58,678 nt of DNA from JAULUH01 sp032111745 (GTDB lineage Bacteria; Chloroflexota; Anaerolineae; JAAEKA01): the NCBI GenBank assembly GCA_032111745.1, contig JAULUH010000183.1:1-58678 (forward strand), written 5' to 3'. The notes beneath the pieces are model-generated. The model had not been told where the DNA came from. It did no database searches and saw nothing but the letters and a program-made list of their open reading frames with translations. The position numbers were made by a program, and so were the translations under genes. Each line of letters begins with the position of its first letter. The stretch's first letter is position 1. Below are positions 16,475 through 25,648 of this stretch, in pieces.

Positions 16475-18459
16475 TGACACGCGCAGGGATCGCCAAAATC
16501 TCCGGGGAAGCTACCTTCAGCAATGGCATTCACGCCTCGCCGCCAGGCATCATGCAGCTGCGCGAGGTGGTCAAGACCTACAAGACCGGCGCGGGCGGCT
16601 TCACCGCGATCAAGGGCATCAATCTGGATATCCACCGGGGTGAATTCCTGGGGATCATCGGCAAGTCAGGCGCGGGCAAGACCACGCTGCTCAACCTGAT
16701 CTCCGGCGTGAGCAGGCTCACCTCGGGCCAGATCTTGTTCTACCTGCAGGATCAGGCCGGGCCTTCTGAAAGCGATCCGTTCCTGTCCATCGGCGACATG
16801 AGCCAGGACGAGCTGGCGGCGTGGCGCGGGACCAACATGGGCATCGTCTACCAATCCTTCGAGTTGATGCCACAGCTGGACCTGGTCAACAACATCATGT
16901 TGCCCCAGGAGTTTGCCGGACGATTTCATCCCCGCATCAGCCAGGAACGCGCGCTGGAGCTGCTGGATATCGTCGGGCTGCGCGAGCACGCCCACAAGCT
17001 GCCGGCTCACATCTCCGGCGGGCAGAAACAGCGAGTGGCTATAGCCCGAGCGCTGATCAACGATCCCCTCATGATCGTCGCTGATGAGCCCACCGGCAGC
17101 CTGGACACCGTGACCGCCGAGGCCATTTTCAACATCTTTGCCCGGCTGGTCGACCAGGGCAAGACGGTGGTCATGGTCACCCATGACATGGAGATGGCCA
17201 GTCGTTTCTCGCGACGACTGCTGATATCCGATGGCGAGCTGGTGGAGGAGCTGGCAGAAAGCTCGCCGCAGCAAGAGGAGCCGGAACGCATCGAGGTCAT
17301 CATGCCCGATGGCGGGCATGCCGGCACCACCCTACTGACCGACGTGCACACCGATTCCAGGCATGACGCGTCGCAGCCGGCCATCTTGCTCAATGATGTG
17401 GTCAAGACCTACGTCAACGCGGCCGGCAGATTCACCGCGTTGCGTGGCGTCGATCTGGAGATCGACTATGGCCAGTTCGTGGCCTTGGTGGGCAAGTCGG
17501 GCAGCGGGAAATCGACGCTGCTGAACATGCTTACCGGGATCGACCATCCTACCTCCGGCCAGGTGCAAATCGGCGGCGAGGACATCTACAGCATGTCGGA
17601 GAGCCAGCGGGCCCGGTGGCGCGGGCACAACGTGGGCATTGTCTTCCAGTTCTTCCAGCTGCTGCCGACCCTTTCCCTGCTGGAGAACACCATCCTGCCC
17701 ATGGATTACTGCAACGTCTACCCCTACCAGGAGCGGCCAGAGCGAGCCATGGCCCTGCTGAAGATGGTGGGCCTGGAACAGAACGCCCACGACCTGCCCG
17801 CTACCCTCTCCAACGGCCAGCAACAGGCCGCGGCCATCGCCCGCTCCCTGGCCACCGATCCGCCCATCATCGTCGCCGACGAGCCCACCGGCAACCTCGA
17901 TTCGCGATCCGCCGACGTGGTGATCCGCGTCTTCCAGGAGCTGGCAGCCAAAGGCAAGACCATCCTCATCGTCACCCATGACCCCTCCCTGACCAGCCGC
18001 ACCGACCGCACGGTGATCATCGCCGACGGCGAGATCATCCACCCCATCGTGGCCGCGACGCTGCCGTCGCTGGACCATGCGCATATGCTCCACGCTACCC
18101 ACGAGCTGGAGCGCAGGCTCTACGGGCCAGGAGAGATCATCATCCGCCAGGGAGAACCGGTCGACGCGTTCTACATGGTGGGCAGCGGCCAGGCCGAGGT
18201 ATGGAACGGCCATCCGACCCTCCCCATTGCCCGGCTCTCTCGCCATCAATTCTTTGGCGAAGTGGAGTTGCTGGGCGACAGCGCCGCGATCGCCACGGTC
18301 CGCGCCGGAAGCTCGCCCGTGGAGGTAGGGATATTGTCCCGGGACCACTTCGCGGCCATCATGCAAGAGTCGCCCGCCACCGCCTCCTGGCTGGGCGAGA
18401 TAGCCGTAGGCCGGCGCCAGGAGAACCTGGCCCACAGCCCGGTGGGAGGACGGCCATGA
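16474..18459 (+). CDS. Tandem ABC ATPase (LolD/MacB type) fused to a cNMP-binding-like domain
   Basis: A 661-residue cytoplasmic protein with two complete LolD-type nucleotide-binding domains and a third domain. NBD1 (about 27-265): Walker A GKSGAGKTT, signature ISGGQKQR, Walker B MIVADEPTGSLD, H-loop VTHD. NBD2 (about 305-525): GKSGSGKST, a degenerate signature LSNGQQQA, IIVADEPTGNLD, VTHD. Residues about 545-645 resemble a CAP_ED domain (YGPGEIIIRQGEPVDAFYMVGSGQAEVW, FGEVELLGD, ATVRAG). The Arg that contacts the cyclic phosphate in CAP aligns with Ala. It pairs with the permease through an ATGA overlap. A single chain supplies both ATP sites of the exporter. Confidence 0.88.
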   Translation: MTRAGIAKISGEATFSNGIHASPPGIMQLREVVKTYKTGAGGFTAIKGINLDIHRGEFLGIIGKSGAGKTTLLNLISGVSRLTSGQILFYLQDQAGPSESDPFLSIGDMSQDELAAWRGTNMGIVYQSFELMPQLDLVNNIMLPQEFAGRFHPRISQERALELLDIVGLREHAHKLPAHISGGQKQRVAIARALINDPLMIVADEPTGSLDTVTAEAIFNIFARLVDQGKTVVMVTHDMEMASRFSRRLLISDGELVEELAESSPQQEEPERIEVIMPDGGHAGTTLLTDVHTDSRHDASQPAILLNDVVKTYVNAAGRFTALRGVDLEIDYGQFVALVGKSGSGKSTLLNMLTGIDHPTSGQVQIGGEDIYSMSESQRARWRGHNVGIVFQFFQLLPTLSLLENTILPMDYCNVYPYQERPERAMALLKMVGLEQNAHDLPATLSNGQQQAAAIARSLATDPPIIVADEPTGNLDSRSADVVIRVFQELAAKGKTILIVTHDPSLTSRTDRTVIIADGEIIHPIVAATLPSLDHAHMLHATHELERRLYGPGEIIIRQGEPVDAFYMVGSGQAEVWNGHPTLPIARLSRHQFFGEVELLGDSAAIATVRAGSSPVEVGILSRDHFAAIMQESPATASWLGEIAVGRRQENLAHSPVGGRP

Positions 18460-20855
18460 AGCTCAACGTGATGCGTCCAAGTTGGCAGAAGGTGCTGGCA
18501 GACCTGTGGGCCGACAAGACCCGTACCTTTCTGGTCGTCACGTCCATCGCCGTAGGTGTTTTCGCCATCGGTGCTATCATGACCACCTACGTCATGCTTA
18601 GCCAGGATATCCGTGTCGGCTATGCCGCCATCCAACCGGCCAACATCGAGGTGTTCACCACGCCGTTCGATGATACCGTGGTGCAGGCCATCGAAAACAT
18701 CCCCGGCGTCGTTGACGCCGAAGGCCGTCAGGTCGTGTCCGTGCGCGCGAGCAAGGATGGGGCGGCCTGGCTGCCCCTGGATGTCATGGCCAGCAAGGAT
18801 TTTGCCGAGTCCGAGATCAACCTGTTGACCCCGGTGGAGGGTAAGGCTGTACCCGGCGACCGCGAGCTCTTGGTGCGCCAGGATCTCATGAACAGCACAG
18901 GTTTCCATACCGGGGATCAGGCGCTGGTGCAGCTGGCCGACGGCACGCTGCGATCCATGCCCGTCGTCGGCGTGGTGGGCGATCAGTCGGCAGCCGGCGA
19001 TTTCACCGCCCCACCGCGCGGCTACGCTACCCAGGCCACGGCCGAATGGCTGGGTGGTAACAGCGCCTATAATCGCCTCTACGTGCGCGCCCAATATGGC
19101 GACGATCAAGACGCCATCAAGGCGCTGGCGGCCCAGGTCGAAGATAAGCTGGAGCGCTCCGGCCATACGGTGTTCCGCACCGACACCAACAAGACGACCG
19201 AGCATCCCATGGCCTCCACCGTGCTGGCCATGCTGGGCGTGCTGGCCGCCCTGGGCGCCCTGATCACAATCCTCAGTGGATCGCTCATCTTTAATACCCT
19301 CAACGCACTGCTCAGCCAGCATCGCCGCCAGATCGGCGTCATGAAGTTGGTCGGAGCCCGCAGCCGTCAGATCTCTGTCATGTACATCGCACTGATCGTC
19401 GCTTACGGGCTGATCGCCCTGGCCGGCGCTGTGCCCATGGCCATGGTGGCAGGCTACGGGCTGGCGTCCTTCGTCAGCAACATGATGAGCATCAACCTGC
19501 AGGGTTTCCGCATCATACCGGCCGTCATCGTCATGCAGGCGGTGGTCGCCCTGGCCGTACCCCTGGCCGCCGGCTACTTCCCGGTCAACAAAGGCGCCAA
19601 AACCACCGTCCGCCGCGCCATCAGCGACAACGCCCCGGAAGAGCGCCCGGGCAACACCGGCTTCCTGGATCGCCTCGGCGTCTGGTTCCGGTGGCTGTCA
19701 AGGCCTTTGGTCCTCTCCATCCGCAATACCTTCCGCCGCAAGGGCCGCCTGGCCCTCACCCTGTTCACCCTTATCGTTGCCGGCGCCGTCTTCATCGCCG
19801 TGTTCAACGTGCGCGTGTCGCTCTCCGGCTTCATGGACATGCTGGGCCAGCATTTCATGGCCGACGTCACCGTAACCCTCAACCAGCAGTACCGCATCGC
19901 ACAGATCGAGCAAGAAGCCTATCAGATCCCCGGCGTGGAACATGTCGAGGGTTGGGGAGCGGCCAGCGCCAAGATCGTGGACCAGGACGATAAGGAGATC
20001 GCCAACCTGTACCTGTCCGCGCCGCCTTCCGGGTCCACGTTGGTGGAGGCGGACATGCTCGCCGGGCGCTGGCTCGATCCAGCCGACGAGAAAGCCCTGG
20101 TCGTGTCCGACTCGATCTGGGGCAACTACCCCGACCTCCAGCCGGGTGACACCCTGCGCGTCGAGATCGGCGACAACCGCGTCGAGGAGTGGCCCGTCGT
20201 CGGCATTTTCCGCTTCACCGACCTGATGGGCGATTCGCTGGGCTACGCCAACTACGAGACCATCTCCCAGTTGACCGGTACGGTGGGCCGCGCCACCACG
20301 TTCAAGGTGGTCGCTGATGCCGAGACCATCGCGCGCCAGGATGCCATCAGCAAGGCTCTCGACCAGCGTCTGCACGAGAGAGGCTACAAAGTCGGCGACG
20401 TCGAAGCCGGTCTTGTCTCCCGGGAACAACAGTCGCAGGCTATCAATATCCTCATCATCTTCCTGCTGATGATGGCCCTCTTGACCGCCGTGGTCGGCAG
20501 CATCGGCCTCACCGGCACCATGAGCATGAACGTCCTGGAACGTACACGCGAGATCGGCGTCATGCGGGCTATCGGCGCCGTAGACCTGGAAATCGTCAAG
20601 TCCGTGGTGGTCGAAGGCATGATGATCGGGTTGATCAGCTGGGCCGCTGCGGTCCTGCTTTCCTTCCCCATTAGCTTCCTGCTGCTGCGTATCATCGGCA
20701 CCGCCATGATCAACAGCGTGATCCCCCTGTCGGTCACCGCGTATGGCATGTTGATATGGCTGGGGGTGGTGATAGTCCTGTCGGTTGTAGCCAGCATGCT
20801 GCCGGCACGGAATGCAGCGCGGCTGACCATCCGCGAGGTGCTGGCATACGAGTAG
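18456..20855 (+). CDS. FtsX/MacB-type ABC transporter permease, two FtsX domains
   Basis: A 799-residue inner-membrane permease of the LolCE/MacB mechanotransmission class. A first helix (about 22-45) is followed by an extracytoplasmic MacB_PCD-like domain. FtsX domain 1 (about 250-380) has the ...QIGVMKLVGARSRQI coupling motif. A second TM/periplasmic unit starts near residue 420, and FtsX domain 2 (about 655-795) ends with REIGVMRAIGAVDLEIVKS and PARNAARLTIREVLAYE. Such systems extrude lipids, lipoproteins, peptides or drugs. The start is ATG 18456, with GGGAGG upstream and a 4-base overlap with the ATPase stop; a longer frame from 18201 overlaps the ATPase and is not real. Confidence 0.92.
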   Translation: MKLNVMRPSWQKVLADLWADKTRTFLVVTSIAVGVFAIGAIMTTYVMLSQDIRVGYAAIQPANIEVFTTPFDDTVVQAIENIPGVVDAEGRQVVSVRASKDGAAWLPLDVMASKDFAESEINLLTPVEGKAVPGDRELLVRQDLMNSTGFHTGDQALVQLADGTLRSMPVVGVVGDQSAAGDFTAPPRGYATQATAEWLGGNSAYNRLYVRAQYGDDQDAIKALAAQVEDKLERSGHTVFRTDTNKTTEHPMASTVLAMLGVLAALGALITILSGSLIFNTLNALLSQHRRQIGVMKLVGARSRQISVMYIALIVAYGLIALAGAVPMAMVAGYGLASFVSNMMSINLQGFRIIPAVIVMQAVVALAVPLAAGYFPVNKGAKTTVRRAISDNAPEERPGNTGFLDRLGVWFRWLSRPLVLSIRNTFRRKGRLALTLFTLIVAGAVFIAVFNVRVSLSGFMDMLGQHFMADVTVTLNQQYRIAQIEQEAYQIPGVEHVEGWGAASAKIVDQDDKEIANLYLSAPPSGSTLVEADMLAGRWLDPADEKALVVSDSIWGNYPDLQPGDTLRVEIGDNRVEEWPVVGIFRFTDLMGDSLGYANYETISQLTGTVGRATTFKVVADAETIARQDAISKALDQRLHERGYKVGDVEAGLVSREQQSQAINILIIFLLMMALLTAVVGSIGLTGTMSMNVLERTREIGVMRAIGAVDLEIVKSVVVEGMMIGLISWAAAVLLSFPISFLLLRIIGTAMINSVIPLSVTAYGMLIWLGVVIVLSVVASMLPARNAARLTIREVLAYE

Positions 20856-20872
20856 GCACGGACCCCGAGCTG

Positions 20873-22081
20873 CTACGTCCGATAGTTGGCGTTGAGGGAG
20901 ACGTAGTCGTGGGTCAGATCGCTGGTCCACAGGGTGGCCCCAGCCTCGCCCAGGCCCAGGTCCAGGTGGATGTCCAGCTCCCCACCGGCGAAGATGCGGG
21001 CTGCCTCCGCCTCGTCGTAGGGTAGCGGGGTGCCGGCGGCGACCACTTGGCAGGCGGGGCCATCGGCCGGGGCGAACCACAGGGCGACCTGGCTGGGGTC
21101 CAGGTCTACACCGCTGCGGCCGGCCGCAGCCAGCACGCGGCCCCAGTTGGGGTCGCCGCCGTAGATTGCGGTCTTGACCAGGGGGGAGGTAGCGATGGTC
21201 TGGGCCACCTGCCGGGCGGCGGCCACGGTCGAGGCACCGGTGACGCGAACGGCGATGAACTTGGTGGCGCCCTCGGCGTCCCGCACGATCTGCTGGGCCA
21301 GGTCCACACAGATCTCAACCAGGGCGGCCTCAAAGGCCATCGGATCCACCAGGCCGGCTTGCCCATTGGCCAGCACCAGCACGGTGTCGTTGGTGCTGGT
21401 GTCGCCGTCCACGGTGATGGCGTTGAAGCTGAGGTCCACGGCGCGGCGCAGGGTAGGTTGCAGCATCGCGGGATCCAGAACGGCATCTGTGACGATCGCG
21501 GCCAGCATGGTGGCCATGTTGGGATGGATCATGGCCGCGCCCTTGGCGATGCCCAGCAGCGCGGCCTGGCCCGCCCGCCGGAATGCGGTCTTGGGCACAG
21601 TGTCCGTGGTCATGATGGCCGATGCGGCTGCCAGGACCGCTTCAGGACCTGGCTCCAGGGCGGCGGCCGCGGCAGTGATGCCCTCCTGTACCTTGTCCAT
21701 GGGCAGGGTCACGCCAATGACGCCGGTGGACATGACCAGCGCAGTGCCGCCGGGCAGGCTGAGGGCATCCTCGGCCAGGGCAGCCATGGCTGCCGCATCG
21801 GCCTGACCCTGGACGCCGGTGCAGGCGTTGGCGTTGCCGGCGTTGATCACCAGCGCGCGATAGCCGGTGGAGGCTGCCTGCAGGGACCCGCGGTCGTAGA
21901 GCACCGGCGCGGCAGGAAAGCGGTTCTGCGTGAAGACCCCGGCCGCCACACAGGGGGTATCGCTGGCGATCAGGGCCAGGTCGAGGATGTGATCCCCGTA
22001 GGCTGCGGTCTTGGGCTTGATGCCGCAAGAGACGCCCGCGAAGCTGAAGCCGGGCACATGGAGATGAGGACGATCGGTCAA
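20873..22081 (-). CDS. argJ: Glutamate N-acetyltransferase / ornithine acetyltransferase
   Basis: A 402-residue enzyme of the cyclic arginine pathway that moves acetyl from N-acetylornithine to glutamate, and in bifunctional forms also uses acetyl-CoA. It is a self-cleaving Ntn hydrolase. The cleavage site is visible in KGAAMIHPNMATML (the nucleophile would be T191). The oxyanion motif STGVIG (118-123) and the C-terminal DLTHDYVSLNANYRT are also canonical. The start is TTG at 22081, with GGAGG five bases upstream; no ATG fits and the frame further upstream has no family resemblance. No other arginine genes are in view. It ends 17 bases from the convergent permease gene. Confidence 0.94.
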   Translation of the reverse strand: MTDRPHLHVPGFSFAGVSCGIKPKTAAYGDHILDLALIASDTPCVAAGVFTQNRFPAAPVLYDRGSLQAASTGYRALVINAGNANACTGVQGQADAAAMAALAEDALSLPGGTALVMSTGVIGVTLPMDKVQEGITAAAAALEPGPEAVLAAASAIMTTDTVPKTAFRRAGQAALLGIAKGAAMIHPNMATMLAAIVTDAVLDPAMLQPTLRRAVDLSFNAITVDGDTSTNDTVLVLANGQAGLVDPMAFEAALVEICVDLAQQIVRDAEGATKFIAVRVTGASTVAAARQVAQTIATSPLVKTAIYGGDPNWGRVLAAAGRSGVDLDPSQVALWFAPADGPACQVVAAGTPLPYDEAEAARIFAGGELDIHLDLGLGEAGATLWTSDLTHDYVSLNANYRT

Positions 22082-22094
22082 TGTAGCCTCCGAA

Positions 22095-22123
22095 CGGACT
22101 CCCGAAGGGAGCCGCAGAGTCCG
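22095..22123 (-). promoter_or_regulatory. Alternative-hairpin leader just before argJ
   Basis: In the 61-base gap before argJ, CGGACTC (22095-22101) pairs perfectly with GAGTCCG (22117-22123). An inner CTCCC-GAA-GGGAG hairpin (22099-22111) competes for the same bases. The pair ends six bases before the argJ ribosome site. It could affect argJ translation or be a processing site; there is no U-tract. Confidence 0.35.
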
Positions 22124-22142
22124 CACAGGGCGGAGAGGGGGA

Positions 22143-22916
22143 TCAGGACTCCTGCACCGGTGGTGAACCGGCGGAATCGCCGGAGACGGTGCCGGCCAGG
22201 AGCTCGGCGAGATGAACCACCTGGCAGGAGCTGTCACGGCGATTGAGAGCGCCGGCCATCTGCAGCAGGCAGCCGGTCTCGCCGGTGACAGCGAGCGTTG
22301 CCCTGGAGGCCTCGATGGCCTTGGCCTTGCGCTCGGCAATGGCGGCGGACACCTCCGCCATCTCCACGCTGAACAGGCCGCCGAAGCCGCAGCAGGCCTC
22401 AGCATCGGGCAGGGGCACCAGCTCGGCGCCCTCGACCGCAGCCAGCAGGGCGCGGGCCTGGGCATCGGACCTGAGCATGCGTAGCTGGTGGCAGGCCGGC
22501 TGGTAGGCGACCGGGCCGGCGTAGCGAGCAGGCAGGTCGGTGACGCCCAGGACGTCGACCAGGAACTCACTCAGCTCATAGGTACGGGCGGCCATGGCCG
22601 TGGCGCGATCCCGCCAGGCGGGGTCGCTCCACAGGAGGTCCGGGTAGCCCTGCCGCACCACGGCCACGCAGACCGGCGAGGGGGAAACCACGGCCGGGTA
22701 GGGCTCGAAGATCTCGATCCAGCGCCGGGCCAGTGCGGCTGCCTCCGGGCGCTGGCCGCCATGGTAGTTGGGCGCGCCGCAGCAGGTCTGCTCCATGGGG
22801 AACTCAACGTGCAGGCCGTGGCGCCGCAGCAGGGCCACGGTGGCCTGGCCCACCTCGGGGCGGAACAGGTCGACCAGGCAGGTGACGAACAGGGCAACGA
22901 TTTCTGGGCGTCTCAT
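22143..22916 (-). CDS. LutA/GlpC-type CCG-domain iron-sulfur oxidoreductase subunit
   Basis: A 257-residue protein with two CCG domains. The first has TCLVDLFRPEVGQATVALL...FPMEQTCCGAPNYHGG and SPSPVCVAV. The second has ACHQLRML, EACCGFGGLFSVEMAEVS and GETGCLLQMAGAL. It is closest in layout to LutA/YkgE, a subunit of the L-lactate or glycolate oxidation complex, thought to bind Fe-S and mediate electron transfer. The expected partners LutB and LutC are not present here, so its partner is unknown. It lies six bases after the M24 peptidase stop. Confidence 0.85.
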   Translation of the reverse strand: MRRPEIVALFVTCLVDLFRPEVGQATVALLRRHGLHVEFPMEQTCCGAPNYHGGQRPEAAALARRWIEIFEPYPAVVSPSPVCVAVVRQGYPDLLWSDPAWRDRATAMAARTYELSEFLVDVLGVTDLPARYAGPVAYQPACHQLRMLRSDAQARALLAAVEGAELVPLPDAEACCGFGGLFSVEMAEVSAAIAERKAKAIEASRATLAVTGETGCLLQMAGALNRRDSSCQVVHLAELLAGTVSGDSAGSPPVQES

Positions 22917-22922
22917 GGGTGG

Positions 22923-24107
22923 TCAGGCCAGGAGAGCCAGGATCTCGTGCTGCAAGGGCAGCGTCGTGATCTCGACGTGATCGTCGTGCACGTACAGATC
23001 GATCTCCAGGCGCACGCCGAAATCGCCAGGCAGGTAGATGCCAGGCTCGATGGTGAACGCCGTGCCCGGCAGCAGGCGGCGGGTGTCGTTGGTCTCCAGG
23101 TTGTCCATGTTGGCGCCGTTGCCATGGCCGCTGGTGCCGAGGGAGTGCCCGGTGCGATGGATGAAGTACTGGCCATAGCCCGCCTGCTGGATGACCACGC
23201 GGCAGGCGTCGTCCACATCGCAACCACGCACCAGGTTGCCCGCGGCTATCTCGCGCTGGATGAAGTCTACGGCGGCGTCGCGGGCCTCCGCCACGATGTG
23301 ACCGATGTGCTGGTACCGGGGCGGCACACTATCGGTGCACAGGCTCACCCAGGTGATGTCCGCGTAGATCGCATCGGGCGCCGGGCCCTTGGCGAAGATG
23401 TCCAGCAACAGAAAGTCGCCAGGCTCGATCACGGCATAGCGCTCCGCGGTGGGCGCATAGTGGGGATCCGCGCTGTGGGCGTTGACGGCGACGATGGCAT
23501 CGTGGTCGGCCACCAGCCCGGCCTCGGCCAGGCGGGCAGCGATCCATTGCTGCAGGGAATGCTCGGTGACCAGCTGGCCGGTGCGCAACGCCTGCGTGAC
23601 GTAGGCGAAGGCCGCGTCCTTGGCTCGCAGCAGGTCAGCAGCGGCTCTGCGGTGGCCGGCCAGTTGCTCCGCAGACAGGCGGGCTTCCACCGCCTGCACC
23701 AGGTCGGCCGAGGTGACCACCTCCACCCCCAGACCACGGATCATCTCCAGGGTGCCGGCGTCCACGCGGCCGATGTAGGGGATGGCACCCCCCGGGGAAT
23801 ACTCCATGGCGATGCGCCGGGCATCCCCCATCATGGCCCGCAGCTGGGCCTGGAGCTCCTGCCAGCGCACGTAGGAGCGAGGCTCCACGGGCTGGTCGCG
23901 AAACGGCGCCAGCTCGATGGCATGCACCAGCCACTCGGGCTCGCCCTGTGCCGGGATGTAGTAGGCCCAGCGACGGGTGGTCATGGGCTCGGCCGGCAAC
24001 CCGGCGATGCGCGCGGCGATGGGGTTCATGCCGCGAAAATCGAACAGCAGCCAGCCATCCAGGCCAGCAGCGGCCAACAGCGATTGGATGTGGTAGATAT
24101 CGGTCAT
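22923..24107 (-). CDS. M24 family Xaa-Pro peptidase
   Basis: A 394-residue pita-bread metallopeptidase. The N-terminal creatinase-like domain (about 1-140) includes LDGWLLFDFRGMNPIA. The catalytic domain has the five dinuclear-metal ligands in order: Asp in LLLDIF, Asp in YADITW, His in HRTGHSLG, Glu in FTIEPGIY and Glu in GVRLEIDL. Xaa-Pro peptidases release N-terminal residues preceding proline. No signal peptide is seen. It lies in the run of minus-strand genes from 28.2 kb to argJ. Confidence 0.9.
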   Translation of the reverse strand: MTDIYHIQSLLAAAGLDGWLLFDFRGMNPIAARIAGLPAEPMTTRRWAYYIPAQGEPEWLVHAIELAPFRDQPVEPRSYVRWQELQAQLRAMMGDARRIAMEYSPGGAIPYIGRVDAGTLEMIRGLGVEVVTSADLVQAVEARLSAEQLAGHRRAAADLLRAKDAAFAYVTQALRTGQLVTEHSLQQWIAARLAEAGLVADHDAIVAVNAHSADPHYAPTAERYAVIEPGDFLLLDIFAKGPAPDAIYADITWVSLCTDSVPPRYQHIGHIVAEARDAAVDFIQREIAAGNLVRGCDVDDACRVVIQQAGYGQYFIHRTGHSLGTSGHGNGANMDNLETNDTRRLLPGTAFTIEPGIYLPGDFGVRLEIDLYVHDDHVEITTLPLQHEILALLA

Positions 24108-24149
24108 GATGGTCCTTGGCGGTTCTCGTTCGAAGATCCGATTCTTGTA

Positions 24150-25643
24150 TTATGTCCAGTCCCAGGGAAGGGTATTCTGATAGATCCAGGCCACCGTGTG
24201 GAACGCGCTGGTGGCAGTGAGCATGAGACCGGCCTGGGCCAGCTGCCCGCGTTCGGGTAGGACTCGGGGCAGCAGGCGGGCCAGCAGCAGGGTAGCGGGC
24301 AATGCGGCCAGGCTAAACAGGTCCCAATCCCGTTGCCCGCCGTAATCCGGGTTCCACACCCAGGTGAACAGCCAGTAGAGCGCCGTAGCCAGGCCCAGGA
24401 AGGCGAGTTCGGCGTTGGCCGTGCCGGACCCAGCGGGTATGCTGGCGCCGTCACCGCGCTTGGTCATTGGCCGGCCGAGGAGCAGGGCCACGCCACCGAT
24501 CACCAGGCCGCCCAGGGTGACCGGCGCGGTGAGCAGTTGCTCGTTGAGCCAGTCACGCAGGTGGGCCCACGAGAACATGGTGTAGCGCTCCCAGCGGGTG
24601 GAGACCTCGGCCAGCGGCACAAACCAACGGGCGTCGCCGCCGCCAGGCCGGTCAGTAGTGAACAGGGTAGCGATGCCGTGGCCGCTGGCCGACATCAGGA
24701 GGAAGACAACGGCAGCCACTGCGACCACGGGTAGAGCTATCTGCCCCATCACAGCCCAGGCTGAGCGAGGGGGGGACGGCTGGTGGGCGGATGTGGAGGG
24801 CCGGGCCCATCGCCAGCCCACATAGAGCAGGGTGGGGTCCAGGATGATCGTGGATGGGTGGAGGCCGTTGGTGATCGCCAGCGCCAGCGCTGGCTGCCAC
24901 AGGGGCCGGTGACCCTGCATGGTCTCCAACCCCAGCCACAGAAAGAGCAGGATGCCCACAGCGGCCAGGGTGTAGTTTTCGGCGTAGCCAAAGAATAGCT
25001 GCATCGTGCCCAGCGTGGCCATGAGCCCGACGATCACGAGCTTTTCGGTACGGTTGCGCCCAATGCTATCGGCCAGGCGCAGCAAGATATAGACGTAGAG
25101 GGCACCGGCCAGAGGGCTGAGCAGGCGGTAGGCCGGCCAGGCATCGGGCCAGGCGAAGAGGCGGTGGCCCAGCTGCCATAGCCAGGCGTGCAGCATGATG
25201 GTCAGAGGGGCCTGCCAGGAGCCGGTGATGCGCAGGGCCGGGTCTGGATAGGCCAGGCCGTTGACCAGGATGTAGGAGTCACCCCACCGGGTGTGGACGA
25301 TATGGAAGAGATAGAAGGGCACCAGGGAGAGCAGCGCCACACCGGCACAGGCCAGGTGGCGTGTCCGTAGCGGCCAGTCCGATAGAGGCCGCAAGAGGCG
25401 ATCCAGGAAGCTGCTGCCCCAGGTGACGATACGGCCAGCCAGGGGTGGCACGCAAGTAGCAGCAGCCAGGGCAGCCAGTCCCCAACGCCAGAGTGGAGGC
25501 AGGTAGGTCACCGGCCACAGGCCCCAGGCAGCCTCTTCGGTCCACAGCCCAGGCACGGCCAGGTGCACGGCGATCAAGACCAGGCAGAAGACGCGCAGCA
25601 CAGCCAGCAAGGCCGCGCCGGGCGCGTGGTCCGAGGCCCTCAT
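24150..25643 (-). CDS. Polytopic GT-C-like membrane protein of unknown function
   Basis: A 497-residue integral membrane protein with about ten to twelve hydrophobic segments. The external loop after the third or fourth helix contains HIVHTRWGDSYILVNGLAYPDPALRITGSWQAPLTIMLHAWLWQLG, which resembles the acidic-motif loop of GT-C lipid-linked glycosyltransferases. Later GYAENYTLAAVG and WNPDYGGQRDWDLFSLAALP are conserved-looking. I cannot assign a substrate. It starts five bases after the Nnr stop, so co-expression is likely but not obviously functional. Confidence 0.7.
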   Translation of the reverse strand: MRASDHAPGAALLAVLRVFCLVLIAVHLAVPGLWTEEAAWGLWPVTYLPPLWRWGLAALAAATCVPPLAGRIVTWGSSFLDRLLRPLSDWPLRTRHLACAGVALLSLVPFYLFHIVHTRWGDSYILVNGLAYPDPALRITGSWQAPLTIMLHAWLWQLGHRLFAWPDAWPAYRLLSPLAGALYVYILLRLADSIGRNRTEKLVIVGLMATLGTMQLFFGYAENYTLAAVGILLFLWLGLETMQGHRPLWQPALALAITNGLHPSTIILDPTLLYVGWRWARPSTSAHQPSPPRSAWAVMGQIALPVVAVAAVVFLLMSASGHGIATLFTTDRPGGGDARWFVPLAEVSTRWERYTMFSWAHLRDWLNEQLLTAPVTLGGLVIGGVALLLGRPMTKRGDGASIPAGSGTANAELAFLGLATALYWLFTWVWNPDYGGQRDWDLFSLAALPATLLLARLLPRVLPERGQLAQAGLMLTATSAFHTVAWIYQNTLPWDWT

Positions 25644-25648
25644 GGATC

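Noticed and set aside
18201..18455. Longer start for the FtsX permease
   Set aside because: It overlaps the end of the ATPase in another frame. ATG 18456 has a ribosome site and a coupled ATGA overlap.
22082..22570. N-terminal extension of the argJ frame up to an ATG at 22570
   Set aside because: The extension is a shadow of the LutA-like gene, with proline/serine-rich low-complexity translation. A TTG with an ideal GGAGG site at 22081 gives a normal-length ArgJ.
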